NCBI GenBank assembly: GCA_963693365.1
Contig: CAVNZM010000004.1
Coordinates: 10,788,001-10,852,000, forward strand
From: Amoebidium appalachense
Lineage: Eukaryota > Ichthyosporea
DNA length: 64,000 bases
Reading direction: 5' to 3'
Part shown: piece by piece, positions 1-34,470 of the stretch
How positions within the stretch are numbered: position 1 is the first letter of the stretch
Layout of the letters: each line of letters starts with the position of its first letter
Notes under the pieces: generated by a model
Seen by the model: the letters and a program-made list of their open reading frames with translations, nothing else
The model's database searches: none
Told to the model about the DNA's origin: nothing
Translations under genes and position numbers: made by a program

Positions 1-108
1 GGATTGGCTCTTCTTATTATGCATAATCTTCATGGGTGTTTTGCATTCTGCATTTTGTTGTACGTTCTGAATGTGTACTTCTTACTCTATGGCACATTCA
101 ACCCCCCC
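1..108 (+). repeat. ~105-bp dispersed repeat, copy 1
   Basis: This stretch resembles 16697-16800 and 19361-19450, both on the minus strand. The shared part ends with a block like GTGTACTTCNTACTCTATG followed by ACACATTCAACC and a C-run. Copies 1 and 2 both keep an open hydrophobic frame across the whole unit (ending VYF-LY-TFN), and copy 3 is frameshifted. It may be a SINE-like element or a duplicated exon fragment. Copy 1 may be cut by the window edge. Confidence 0.5.
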
Positions 109-1083
109 CCCCCCCCCCCCCCCCCCCGCCCGCCCACCCCCCACCCTCCCTGACTCTCTCTCCCACGCCCCTCCATCCCCCCCCCCCCCCAAAAAAAAAA
201 AAACACGCTCACACATACACTTCTTCTGCTTCCCCTGTCTGGCCATTCTGTATCTCTTTGAATCCCGTATCTTCCTCCCTGCCTTTCACAGTTTTCATCA
301 CGAATCCTCCCCCCTTGCCCCCCTCCCCCCCCCCCCCCCCCGCCGCTTTTCTCCCCCCCCCCCCCCCCCCCCCTGCCCCCCCCTCTCCCTTTCCAGCCAC
401 GTTCACCTTTCCTCTTCTCTCATATCCCATTTTCCAATTCTTAAGCTCTCTAGGTCTCTTTACATCCCCCCTCCCCCCCCCCCCCCCCCAAAAAAAAAAA
501 AAAAAAAAAAAAAAACTACCCCACTCCCCCCCCCCGCCCCCCCCCCCCCCAAAAAAAAAACCCCCCTACTTCCCATCCCCCCCCCCCCCCCCCCCCGCCC
601 CCCAAATCGAACCTCCCGGAATGATCTCTTTTACTATGATGATCTTTCACATTGTTTGTCCAGCAAACCCATCTACGCGTGCCTCTCCCTCCCTCCCCTT
701 CTTCATACCTCACCATTCAACCTCCCTCATGTTACCTTGAATCCGTCCTATTCATAATATCCCACTCTACCCACCGGCGAGGCTGGGGTGTAAACCCTGG
801 GCTAAGTGTGTACGAATAGTTAGGATTGATATTGGTGTGTTAGCTTAGCTGATGGCACCAGAGCACCCTTGCTACAGTATAGTCGGTGCTGGGTGAAAGA
901 CGGTACTTCCTCTGAGGGACCCTAAGGACCCTCCGGCAACAAAACGGGATAAGATAAAAAGAAACATAAAGTTCCTCTAGTACAATCAAAACCCACCCAC
1001 TCACTGGCACCACCCACTCTTGCAATTCAACATGTGGTGCATCATGTGATCCATCCAGCAAGCATTCTAATTGGTCTGGGCAG
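109..1083. other. Non-coding: C-run/A-run tracts and a possible tRNA-like SINE head
   Basis: Bases 109-610 are C-homopolymers with three abrupt C-run/A-run junctions (about 190, 490 and 550). Bases 620-1080 are ordinary sequence. The stretch 843-854 (TAGCTTAGCTGA) matches 11 of 12 positions of a pol III A box, but the expected B box about 35 bp downstream is poor. The missing 5' exon(s) of the SAM receptor gene could lie here; I could not identify a convincing signal-peptide exon. Confidence 0.4.
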
Positions 1084-23299
<22,216 letters not shown>

Positions 23300-24008
23300 G
23301 GTATCTTATTATCGTGCACACGCGTACAAAAGCAGATGTATTTATTTCTTTTTTGTACCCTCTCTTTGTCCCTATCGGGCCCAAAACCCCCCCAAAACCT
23401 TCAGAGCTCACGCTGAGATTTCCGGATAGGTGTGAATTTTTATGTCGCGTTTTACCTCTTTCCCTCCGGGTATCTGCTACACTAGCTGGCAATGTGAACA
23501 CTTTAGACTTTTTGTTGAATTCTGTTGGTCGTCACATTGAGTATTTATATGATTTTCACACAGTGTTCAGGTATTTCAGTATGCACTTGTTACTGGATAA
23601 CTCGTGAAGTTTTTATTGTCTTCTCAGTATGCCGTGCATACTTGTCATATCTTTCCGTCGAATAAATCCAGTCAAAAGAAAAAAAAGATTTCCGGACTGC
23701 CGGCATCACGTAATCGTTGGAGACCCATTTTATTCACCCAATCATCGCAGAATTGACATAACCTTTTTTAGCAGTAAAGGGCGGAGGCATCTATTTATAG
23801 AGCCTATTAGATTCGGTGAACTATAAATAGCAATAGGCCTCTGCCCACCGTGAGCCACACCGCGATCACTGACTGACTGACTACGTATGATACAGTCGCG
23901 GCGGGCCTGTCGCGGCGGCTGTACGCTTCGTGTGTTTTCAGAGGGCCGTCGTTTCGTGTGTGTGTTATGTGTTTGGGTGAACGTACGTGTCTGTAAGAGG
24001 TTTCAGCC
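23300..24008. promoter_or_regulatory. Divergent intergenic region with TATA-like element
   Basis: About 709 bp separate the ATG of the minus-strand two-TM gene (23299) from the ATG of the FUN14 gene (24009), so both promoters probably lie here. A TATA-like CTATAAATAG is at 23820-23829, about 180 bp upstream of the FUN14 ATG. The region is free of microsatellites, unlike its surroundings. No further motif could be tied to expression. Confidence 0.45.
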
Positions 24009-24378
24009 ATGGCACACGCACTGAGGGTTCTTGCGGGCAGCCGGCCAGTCCTTGCGCTGGGCTTCGCCGTGGCCTCGACAGGGGCTAGCGCACTGTGCGA
24101 AGAAAAGGAGCCGCAGAAGGGTAAGCTATGTTGATCCGTAGGCGTTGTGTCGTGGAGTTCGCCGGAGTCCGTGTGTGGGCAGGGAGGGGAGCAGACTGTG
24201 GAGGAGGGTGGGGAGGGGGAGGGTGACGGGTGTGTGTGTGTGGGGGGAGGGGAGGGGAGGGGAGAGGGTGGGGGGGTACAGCACTTGCAAGATCGCGCAT
24301 AAAGGGACAACACGGGCATGTCCGGAGAGACAAGCAGGTGGACGAATGGCGAATGTTGGAGCGAGAGAGAGAGGGAGA

Positions 24379-24461
<83 letters not shown>

Positions 24462-24568
24462 TGTGTGTGTGTGTGTGTGTGTGTGAGTGAGCGAGTGAGT
24501 GAATGAGATAGGCAGAGAAGGAGAGGATATATATATATGAATATAAATAGAGAGAGAAGGGGAGGGGG

Positions 24569-24631
<63 letters not shown>

Positions 24632-25216
24632 GAGAGACAGAGAGAGCACACACACACAGATAGAGAGAACACCTCACACAGAGAGACAAAGAGAGACAGG
24701 GCCTGAGGTACGACAGAGAGGGGGAGAAGGCGGGAGGAACAGGGAAAGGGAGGGGAGCGGGGGGAGGAGAGAGTTAGAGGGAGGGGAGAGAGAGAGAGAG
24801 AGAGAGAGAGTGTGTGTGTGTGGGTACGAGGGAGGGAGGGGAGGGAGGGAGCGGAGGGAGGGAGGGAGACGATTGGAGAACGACAGGGGGGGGGGTTGAG
24901 GGGGAGTGAGAGAGAGAGAGAGAGAGAGAAAGAGAGATAGAGAGAGAGAGAGAGAAAGAGAGGGAGAGAGAGAGACTGACCCTCTTGCAGTGAGCAGTCC
25001 GCTGGACACGTACAAGCAGCAGCTGGCCGACAACCCAGCCCTGCCCTTTGCCGGTGCTGTCTCCTTTGGCGCCATCACTGGTACGTGGCTCTCTGCCGGG
25101 TGTTTTCTATTGGTGCGTGTTTTGGTCCGAGCTTTCCTGTCCTCCTAGCTGTCATGTTTAAGAATACAAAACCCCCACTAAAAGTGATGTGTACGACCTT
25201 GTGCATTCATACACAG

Positions 25217-25247
<31 letters not shown>

Positions 25248-25327
25248 AAAAAAGAAAAAAAAAAAAGATCTTTCCGCCTCTCTTTCCTTACTACCCAGCG
25301 TTCCGCATACCTCTTTCCCTCCCTTCC

Positions 25328-25362
<35 letters not shown>

Positions 25363-26090
25363 AGGTTCTGTCTCACTCTCTTTCCTCCCTCACATCTCCC
25401 CGTCTATCTCCCGTTCTTCCTGTGGGAGGAGGGGAGGGAGGGGGAAAAGGCATGAATCCGTTTAGTGTTATAAGCCCCCCCCCCCTCCCCCCCCCACACA
25501 CACACCTTTTCCACACGTTTATTGCAATTACACCTCGACTACAGCGGCTATACATCCCACGTACTTTCTCATCCTGCCCAATACGCGAGTAAGGGGCTTG
25601 GTTGAAAAGATGAAATCACAGGTGTCTACGTTCATGTTTCTTCGTTTCGTAGCTCTTCCCGGTACTTTTCTCCCTGCAACATCACCATGGAACTAACAGT
25701 TCAGAACCCCAATGTTCCAACTGAAAACCAACTTCCCCCTCCTCCCCCTCCAGGTTTCTGCTCCGGCTACACCACTGCTGTGAGTGTTCTACTTGAGTCG
25801 TTGCAGCACAGAAAAGCTGCTTCCTTTTTCCCTCTCCTTTTTCATCTACTTTTGCGTCTTCTTTATGCCAAAAGCATAAGTTCTCGAGCATTCACTGGAC
25901 AAACCCCTTCATCCACGTGTCAATCACTTCGCCTGTGGTAGTCCACGGCTTGCCAAATTATCAGTCTAGGCAACCAAACCACTCTTACGCCTCCTTTGCC
26001 GGTATCTTAGTCGTTGCAGCGAGGTCTCGTTTTGAAAAGCTTCAGGGTTATGGAGGGAGGTCGCTAAACTTGGGGCTGTGCCCGGGGGGT

Positions 26091-26121
<31 letters not shown>

Positions 26122-26196
26122 AGAGGGGGGGATTGGTGAATCGTTGTGTGAATAGTGTGTACATGTGGAGGTGGTGGTGGTGGTGGTGGTGGTGGT

Positions 26197-26271
<75 letters not shown>

Positions 26272-26470
26272 TCTCTCTGTGTGTGCGTGCTTGCCTGCAT
26301 GTCCGTCCCTGCATACGTTGTCCTGTTTGTGTGTGTGCATGCGTGTGTGTGGACGCCACTTTGAGTGTGGTTGGTTTTACGGTATGCTTGCTATTAACCT
26401 TTCGAAATGCAGAAACTGGGCAAGGGTGCTGCATTGATCTTTGGCGGTGTCTTCATGACCTTTCAGGTAA

Positions 26471-26511
<41 letters not shown>

Positions 26512-26672
26512 CAACAACAACAAAAAAATACCACCACCACCACCACCACCTCAAAAAAAAAAAAAAAAAAAAAAAGGAGGAGGAGGAGGAGGAGGAAGGA
26601 GGAGGAGGAGGAAGGAGGAGGAGGAAGAAGAAGGGGAAGACACCCACCGGCACTACCTGCCCCCTCCCCCCC

Positions 26673-26704
<32 letters not shown>

Positions 26705-27003
26705 ACCCATATTTTTGCCTTTTCGTGTGCAGGGGGCAGGTACATGTTATCGTTAAGCATTGCTCGAACCTCCCTTTAAATCCGGCACCCTTGCCGTTAT
26801 ATATCTACACTCGGGGGACCCATTGCCCCACTTCCGCAGTGCTCTTGATGATAGGTCTGCACACAACGGTGCAAATGCATGGATATGAGGACGTCTGGGC
26901 GTGTGCGCACACACACACACACAGACATGCATGGGCACACACACACACACATGCACGGGCACACACACATGTTCACACACACACACACGCTTTCACACCA
27001 AAA

Positions 27004-27101
<98 letters not shown>

Positions 27102-27432
27102 ACACACACACACACACACAAACAACTCACTCACACTCACACACAACCCGACACAATCCACTTTGTCCCACACACACCGACTTCATTATATCAGAATTCA
27201 TTTTTCATCAAAACTAACATCTTCTTTTTTTTTTTTTTTCAGGCAGCAGCGTGGAATGGCTATGTGGTGGTGAACTGGGACAAGGTGGAGAAGGACGTGA
27301 TGAGTGCACTGGACGTGAACAAGGACGGCAAGGTGGACATGGATGATGCTCGCTTCGCTGCCTCACGCACCATAGGTATGTCGGCCTGATGGGTGTGTGT
27401 GTGTGTGTGGGTGGGTGGGTGGGTGGGTGGGT

Positions 27433-27473
<41 letters not shown>

Positions 27474-27515
27474 CGTGGGTGTGTGTGTGTACGGGTGGTT
27501 GGGTGTGGGTGGGTG

Positions 27516-27609
<94 letters not shown>

Positions 27610-28225
27610 GGTGGTGGTGGTGGTGGTGGGGGGGGGGGGGGGGGGGGGGGGAGGTTTCCAAAGACGTGTGCATGCGTATGTTTATGTGTGGGGGGGGAGC
27701 AAAATACAGATCGCTGTGTGTATACATTCAGACACGCGTGCATGCATGTAACTCACAATCACACTCACGTGCATGCATGCACACAGAGGCGCACACATGC
27801 AGGTATACACACACAGACACGCACACATGGCTGTATCACACAGAGCCACACACATGCATGTATACATACAGAGCGTGTCAGACACGCGCAGAGCCCTGCA
27901 CTCTTTTTTCCGTTTGTTTGGCTATCTTGTTTTTTGTCCTTGCTACAACCAAAAGAACCACCTTGCTCTGAGAAATGCTTACTTGGTGTTTGGGAGGCAT
28001 GTTCGAAATTTTTTTTCCCCCTTCCCCCTCCTTTTTTTGCACGTCTCCTGTAATTTGACACTCCATTAGTGTAACAGACGTGCTCATTCTAGCCTATCCC
28101 CCCCCCCCCCCCCCCCCCCCCCCCCGGCTTCCATATGTGCAGAAATTCTGACCAGCAACACGGGTGGAGCCATGGGTGGGTTTACGGCCGGGTTTATCGC
28201 CGGTGCGCGCAAGGGCTGGAGGTAA
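24009..28225 (+). CDS. FUN14 domain-containing mitochondrial membrane protein (FUNDC-like), complete, 165 aa
   Basis: Six exons with fully consistent phases: 24009-24120 (ATG), 24991-25080, 25754-25779, 26413-26466, 27243-27375 and 28143-28225 (TAA). Residues 1-37 (MAHALRV..., Arg and Ala rich, ending LCEEKEPQK) look like a mitochondrial targeting segment. The FUN14 core follows: FAGAVSFGAITGFCSGYTT, KLGKGAALIFGGVFM, then AAAWNGYVVVNW. The segment after it holds a 12-residue EF-hand-like loop, DVNKDGKVDMDD. The C-terminus (MGGFTAGFIAGARKGWR) is the usual Gly-rich last helix. In animals FUNDC1 is an outer-membrane mitophagy receptor. Here no canonical LIR (W/F/Y-x-x-L/I/V) is visible in the N-terminal part, so a mitophagy role is not supported by sequence. 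FUN14 proteins with a short Asp-rich insert before the last helix are known outside animals. The donor after exon 1 (AAGG/gtaagc) is strong. Confidence 0.93.
24360..24990. repeat. (GA)n-dominated intron 1 of the FUN14 gene
   Basis: GA runs at 24361-24460, 24572-24630 and 24787-24810, and at 24907-24975 just before the acceptor at 24990, with a short TG run between. On the coding strand the acceptor lacks a normal pyrimidine tract except CCCTCTTGCAG. Confidence 0.9.
25215..25253. repeat. C-run/A-run compound tract
   Basis: About 19 C then about 15 A, in intron 2 of the FUN14 gene. A second C-run lies at 25331-25363, and a C-run followed by AAC/ACC repeats and an A-run at 26473-26576. Confidence 0.9.
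26087..26275. repeat. G-run, (GGT)n and (TG)n cluster
   Basis: A G-run at 26087-26120, GGT trinucleotides at 26168-26199 and TG at 26200-26268, all in intron 3 of the FUN14 gene. Confidence 0.9.
27007..27660. repeat. (CA)n, then (GGGT)n/G-run/(TG)n on either side of a FUN14 exon
   Basis: (CA)n at 27007-27119 precedes the exon at 27243-27375. After it come GGGT units (27408-27434), G-runs (27434-27472, 27629-27651) and TG (27520-27608). Confidence 0.9.
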
Positions 28226-29426
28226 CACAGCACCTCTACTTATAGCAGCAAGACACCACATTTACACACAGGCGTAAACAGGCCGGTCATACTATCGTTG
28301 TCTGTGGTACATATGTGAAGCAACCTCGACCAACTTCAACTAAAGTGATGCTTTGCAAACCATCTCAAATCATGGACTTTGCAAAGTCACTTGTGTGTAC
28401 ACGTGCTTGTGTGTATATGTGTACGTGTGTGTGGATGCTTGCGTGCCAGGCGCCTGTTAACATTCTACACACACAAAAATCTATACATTCACTGCAACTA
28501 ATGTAAGTACACATGGTGCCCTGCAAATAAATTGGGTGGTGTGTGTCTGAAAATACACCACAGCCCATTCAAACCCTTTTGTTGCCGCCACCGGCCGAGA
28601 AACCCACGCATATATTTCACCACGAGCACAGTCAAACGAAATCATATGTAGAGCTGTTGTGGCGTCATAGGGGACTTTGTGTGGCGTCATTGGGACTCTG
28701 CGTTTACTCGACATACCCTTTTTCATCAAATTTTGATTTGTAGCACTGTGTAGTGCATGTACATGCATGTATGGTGCATCTGCCGGGACACCCACACATG
28801 TTTCACCATGAGCACATGTCAGACCAACCCACTTACAAAAAAACAATTGACAGGTTTGCGTCATGGGAATGGGCATTGCTCGATACACGTCCTTATGATC
28901 ATTTGAATTTCACTAGCTGGACCAGTGCACTGTAGAGCATGATGATTTGACTTGTTAGCCTTGCATGCATGGCGTGACGCGCATATGGTTAACAAGATAC
29001 AAGGCACGCCACCTTCCGGCACTCTATTGCTGGTAAGTGCACGCCGATTAATGATGGTTCCACTGAACTTGACACGACATGCACGTCTCACCGACAAGAG
29101 CTCTCCACGTTTACTCGAGAACCTCCCGTGACCTCCTTAACTAGTTTGCAGCAGCGAAGCAGTGCCAAACTTTGCTCTCATATATATGCACAGTCACTGA
29201 CTCGCACTTTGCGTAAGTAACCTCAAGTGCACCCATTTAAGCTTTCACGAACACCACCGCGTTCCGGCCAATTAATAACAACACCTATACCATCACAAAT
29301 GCATGCTGAAGTGACAGTGCAAACTCCCGATGACATCTCACACTGACGGTGTACATGTAACCTTCCGTTGGATTCTTTGTTGCCAGTGGCACCGAACAAC
29401 CGTTCTCATCATGACCAGAACTTCAC
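28226..29426. other. Intergenic region or unresolved 3' part of a minus-strand gene
   Basis: Ordinary-complexity sequence. Two similar ~30-bp blocks (TTTCACCACGAGCACA near 28618 and TTTCACCATGAGCACA near 28800) suggest an old tandem duplication. The remaining exons of the minus-strand gene at 29427-30531 should lie here. Several short open stretches exist, but none continues the phase convincingly. Confidence 0.4.
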
Positions 29427-30531
29427 CCACGGCTACTGTATTGCTTTGCCCACTCAGCAAGAAGGTTCATATGGCCTCGTCGAACTATTGTAAGTTGTAT
29501 GATCCTATTCACATCAAACCATGTGCTACACAAGACCTCTGGCTCAGTCATCCCACCCAGTACAAACATGCTTACTTTACACAAACACATAAGTGACACG
29601 TACCCACGTTTTTCACCACTTGTTCTAACAAGAGCACGTTGTACATAGCTTGCAGTGGAGTTGGCACACAGAGGTAGTACTGAGTTCGAGCTGCTTTATA
29701 TTTGGCGGCTACATCCTGCCAGCAACCAGGCTGCGAACTCGTTGGGTTCTTTGCCATTCGGTCCCATGGACCATTCATAAAACTTATACAAATAACAAAC
29801 TTGCAGTCCCAGCAGAACCAACAAGACTTTGTACATTCTAACTTATTAGGCCGTACTACCTATACCAGAGCTCAGGAAGGTAGGTAGAATTATATGTCAA
29901 CTTCAGGGTTTTAAGATAATGTCACACGCGCCGGCCTCAGACCATACCTGGTGTAGGCAAACAGGGCGGTGAAGAAGGGTACAGAAAAGCCTCAAGCTGC
30001 GTCCATATGCATTCAAACTTTATACTAACTACAACGTAAAAACTCTGGTAGGACTAAAACTATACACGTCTACAGTTGCTCTTTGTACATAAACACGAAC
30101 TATTAAATAGACAACTTGCAGTAACTTCGGCAGCACGGGCTTAGGCAAAGTTGACCCCAGGAAGTTTCTTGTAGACCACTCAACACCGCTGAGTGGTTTG
30201 AGCTGGAAGTTGGCCACTAGGGAAAGTGCCGCTTCAAACAGGTAGACGTTCGCTGCAAAACAAAGGAAAAAGCCATGATGCTTAGTTCGGAGTCGATCGT
30301 CGAAATGCGTCAGTGCATGTAGGGGTGGGCCAACTTGGGACGAGATATGGACGCAATAACCTCACACCTTGGCAGGGGGATGTTACGAAGGAAGTCACCT
30401 GCATAACGGTTGCGGGGCAACCAAACAATTTCGGCAAAGCATTCTCCGTCCTCCTTTGATGCGTGTCTTTCTAGCGCTTCCAAGTCTACAGCCAAATAGC
30501 GCTGCGGAGAGGGATGCTTCAGAGTTGCCAT
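29427..30531 (-). CDS. Unknown protein, 5' part of gene, Cys/Trp cluster
   Basis: Exons 30399-30531 (ATG), 30116-30252, 29604-29859 and 29427-29484 chain with consistent phases and strong donors and acceptors (for example TTTGTTTTGCAG before 30252 and TACAATAG before 29484). About 193 residues are visible. The protein starts MATLKHPSPQRYLAVDLEAL. The third exon has a compact cluster CTKSCWFCWDCK followed by a hydrophobic stretch (FVICISF). It continues into helical sequence (VAAKYKAARTQYYL, LLLEQVVKNV) and RRGHMNLLAEWAKQY. No family is recognised: the Cys cluster could be a small zinc site. The gene lies in an island almost free of simple repeats. The 3' end is unresolved. Confidence 0.55.
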
Positions 30532-30640
30532 GTTTTGTTTTGTTTTCTTGAGAGAGAGGCGTTGTGTTTGGTCGTATACCGATCAAGAACACATGTCGTA
30601 GTGCACACGAGACAGTGTGTTGGTCAGACAGGCGTGCACC

Positions 30641-30652
30641 GATATATATATC
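30641..30652 (-). promoter_or_regulatory. TATA-like element upstream of the unknown minus-strand gene
   Basis: GATATATATATC, about 110 bp upstream of the ATG at 30531. It is compatible with a core promoter but weak evidence alone. Confidence 0.3.
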
Positions 30653-31358
30653 CCCACGCAAATTGAGGAGGGTAAACTGTTTCTATCTTGGAGCTGATTG
30701 CCGCAGCCCGGAGCATGTTGAGGACATTGAACTGCAATACGGCTCGCAGTAAATATAAAATTACAGGAAAAAGCTATGAGTTCGCTTAAATGAAATGAGT
30801 TATAAATATTTTCATTTAACATCAATGCCAGCTGAATAAGCGAATGACATAATGCCGGGCTAACAGCCGTCAAAAAGTGTAAGGCAAACATCATGCATGT
30901 CTGTTGCCATTATTAGTCACCTAAAAATTGAGCTGGTGGTCAGTTGCCATTAGCACCTTTTACGCAGTTCATTTTCTATGCTTTTTTATTAATTTTAATT
31001 AAACAAAAATTTTATAAACTAATATACAAGTATTGATAGCTGTATGCATTTTACTACGTTTCTTTCTATCTCCGCGGTTCATGATGTTTGTTTCAAATCT
31101 AAAAAACATCCATAGACGGCTAAACATACTTAAATGAAGCTGTCGACGATTGGCTGTTCGTAATGACGCATGCGTGGACGGATATAAAGTTATCCATTTA
31201 TCTGAGCCTTTACAAACCAACCAGTCACTGAGAAATAAGTGTTGAGGTGGGTAAAACAGAATTCGCAAGTGGCGGGATTGAGTCGATTGACTTCAACTTT
31301 CGCGGCACATAGAGCCTGTAGGAAGACCGTGATAGATTTTCTTTTTACTTTTGAAACA

Positions 31359-31423
<65 letters not shown>

Positions 31424-32540
31424 AGCACATTGATTTCTAATGCCGAAGCGACGTTTGCAAGTTCGAGATTAGACAAACGAAAAGGGAGGGGGCGGGCAAA
31501 CTCTGATGTTTTCACGGCCTCGTGCTGAGGACTACTCAGGAGGCGGCATTCCAACTAGAAACTCAGTTTGGATCAAGACAATTGCTCTATTTTTGATAGG
31601 TGTCGTTATGCATTTTCCACTGTAGTGATTTCCCTTCAAATTGAATATATCTGCATTCAAATAATTGGGCAGAAAACATTTCCATTGTTTTTTTCTACCA
31701 CGTTCCGAAGTTCCGAACTTCTACTTCGTAAGTTCACAATTCCAGAGCATCTGCTCATTGGGCTGGTGATACCGTTTGCGCCAACCAGCGTGCACCTGCT
31801 TTCCCAGGAATGCCAGGGCTTGTTACTTGCTGGGAAAGATGACATAGTCCGAGCATAACATCCCCGGGAGTCGCGACTCGCGACCCCGCCTCGCATAACA
31901 TCGCAGCATAGGACAAAAACAGAGAACCGCGCACTCGAGCTCGCCCAAGTGGAAAGATAAGAAAAAAAGACGCAATCAAAACATAAAAAAAGAAACTATA
32001 ACGAATTAGCCAACAAACAAATATTTATTGTGAAGGTTGTGGAGGAAATATACATGGGAGCCCATAAGACATTGTGGTCATCGATTGCGATGAATGCGAT
32101 CCAACGGTTGGATCACTATTTGAGAATCATGTTCGTGAGCAAGTTGGCGCCCGCCGTGCCCGGCGGCCCGGGGAGGCGGAAACAACAACAAGTTCTGAGT
32201 CATGCATTGCGATGAGTCAGTACTAGTGCGGGAGGGACAGTCGACCTGTACATAAGTGTCACGTGTCTGGGTGCCGTAGTCTCCCCATCCTATCTCTATT
32301 CTTTCTCTACGTAGTAGAGGAGGGACAGGGGTAATCCCGGCTATTCTTCTCTTCGCAGTTCGTGTTAGTTGGCGTACTATCCGGTGTCCTAGTGTATGTG
32401 CACACAATGTGAGAGAGAACTCACCCACCATGGTTGGATACACTGTGTCACAGGCAAAAAGTTTGTGTTATGGACATTTCGGGACAAATGTCGAGTCACT
32501 GTGGTACGTTCACGGTGGGATGCGGTAGGGTTGTTGTTGT
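30653..32540. other. A/T-richer intergenic stretch with (TA)n
   Basis: Few simple repeats except (TA)n at 31360-31421. Frames of 60-120 codons occur on both strands (30999-31268 minus, 31568-31858 plus, 32078-32443 minus), but none shows splice-supported continuation or a recognisable motif. I see no gene that I can defend. Confidence 0.5.
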
Positions 32541-33181
32541 TTGGGCGGGGGGAGGGGTGGAGGGGGGGGGGGGGGGGGGGGGGGGGAAGGGAGGGAGGAG
32601 GAGGAGGGCGGGGGGAGGGGGAGGGGGAGGGGAGAAGCAAGTTTTAGGAGGGAGAACGGAGCGAGCGAGCGAGGGAGAGAGGAATAGAGGGTGGTGCAGG
32701 GGAGAGAGAGATCGAGTGCCCTGAGCCTGAGGCTAGCATAAGTTCAACTCCAAAGCTCGCATGGGAATTCGCTCAACCCCAATGGAGTAGAAGCTCACCT
32801 TTTTTTTTTTTTTTCGGGGAGGGGGGGGGGGGGGGGGGGGGAACGAGGAGATGCGCGAATTGTATATCGAGGAAAGTGCGTGGAGGGTTGGAACTGGGTT
32901 GGTGGATGCGAAAATAGAGCTCAGTGTTGCTGTGTGCAAAATGTCCACTGGTTGTCTTATCCAACCGATGTAATTGACATTGCGCACATTCACGTACACA
33001 GAAATAATATGTGTGCACCCCATGACAGCCATGCTCACGCACGCCCACACACCAAGGAAAACCCACACCAACACAAGCACATACACACATTCGCGCGCAC
33101 ACACCCAGATCACACAATTCTGGCAAACTTGCCTACATCCAAGCATACATTTCACCCCTCAGCATGCGCACCCACCTATAG
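32541..33181. other. G-runs, T-run/G-run junction and CA-rich sequence
   Basis: G-rich tract at 32546-32640, then T-run/G-run at 32798-32841 (the reverse-complement form of the C/A junction), then CA-rich sequence to 33160. No supported gene. Confidence 0.5.
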
Positions 33182-33297
33182 TCGCATGACATATGAGTCG
33201 CTGTATGTTGTGTACCGCACACGCACATGGGCAGACCGGTCCCTTCCATCATGGTTGACCCGCACATGTCGTACCCTCAAACCGGTGCACACGTGGG
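33182..33297 (+). CDS. Isolated exon candidate, unknown gene
   Basis: Acceptor CACCTATAG and donor GG/gtgata bound a 116-bp frame open only in one phase (RMTYESLYVVYRTRTWADRS...). It is rich in aromatic and basic residues and lies in otherwise repetitive sequence. No neighbouring exon could be joined in phase. Confidence 0.3.
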
Positions 33298-33401
33298 GTG
33301 ATACCTCAAATTTGAGCCTGGGTGTTTATTTGTGTGTATAGGGGGAGGGGGAGGGGGGGGGGGGGGGGGGGGAGGAGCAGGGGGAGGGAGAGAGAGAGTG
33401 G

Positions 33402-33440
<39 letters not shown>

Positions 33441-33757
33441 AGGGAACATGAGGGCACGTTCCTGGTTTCGGAACCTACGTGCAGACTTTTGCCGTTGCTC
33501 ATTCTGCCTTTGAGAGGCAACTTGATGAGATACATGTTATTAAACTCAATAAACTGACACGCAATAGACCGTGCATGCCTCGGCCACTTGCCCTCTCCCC
33601 CCTCCCCTCCCCCCCCCTCCGCCCCCTCCTCCTTCCCCCCCCCCCCCCCCCCCCCCCCCCGTGCGTGCAAATACAAAAATGTAAACAAACAAACCAAAAT
33701 TTAAAGGATTAGAAAATACCAGACACACGCAAGCACGAGCACACATTATTGAAAATA

Positions 33758-33816
<59 letters not shown>

Positions 33817-34432
33817 CCACGGCCAGCGTTAAAAAAAAAGACATTATTAATGATATCCTTCGCCTTCCTTCCCCCCTTTCCGCCCCCGGGCCCCCCTCTT
33901 TTTTTTCCCCAGCCAGGGTGATCTCCGTAGTACATCTTCCCTAACTTAATTCTCAGCCAACTCCCCCCCCCCCCCCCCCCCCCTCCCCCTCCCCTCCCTC
34001 CCCTCCCCTCTCCCTCTTCTTCTTCTTCTTCTTCTTCTTCTTTCTTTCTTTTTTTTTTTTTTTTTTTTTTAAAGGGGGGGGGGGGGGGGTTTGCTATTCC
34101 TCCCCTTCTTTGTTCGGATAAATCTGCATTTTTCTCTAGTACCGAAAATTAAAAAAAATTCTTTACCTATCCTGTAATCTGGATGCTTGCTCACATCCTC
34201 CGTATCTGTTTATAATTATCCCACACTCCCTCTCTTACCTGCCTAATTACCATTTGCCTACAAAAATCCTTCCAGATTAGCTCTTAATTATAACAATATG
34301 CCATTCCGAGAAAGTAGGAGTCGATCGACCTGACTTAACTGTGTGTGGACTTGCATATGCGGAATCGTGTGTTTCGGGGTGAGGAACGGTTGTGGTTTCA
34401 AGGGGCACACAGAATATTGGGGAGGAGGAAGG

Positions 34433-34470
<38 letters not shown>

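Noticed and set aside
28481-28888. 135-codon minus-strand frame
   Set aside because: No acceptor-bounded exon, mixed composition, and it covers a small degenerate duplication.
32144-32165. TTGGCGCCCG, resembling a retroviral primer-binding site
   Set aside because: No LTR pair, no gag/pol frame and no polypurine tract were found around it; the match is short and G/C-rich.
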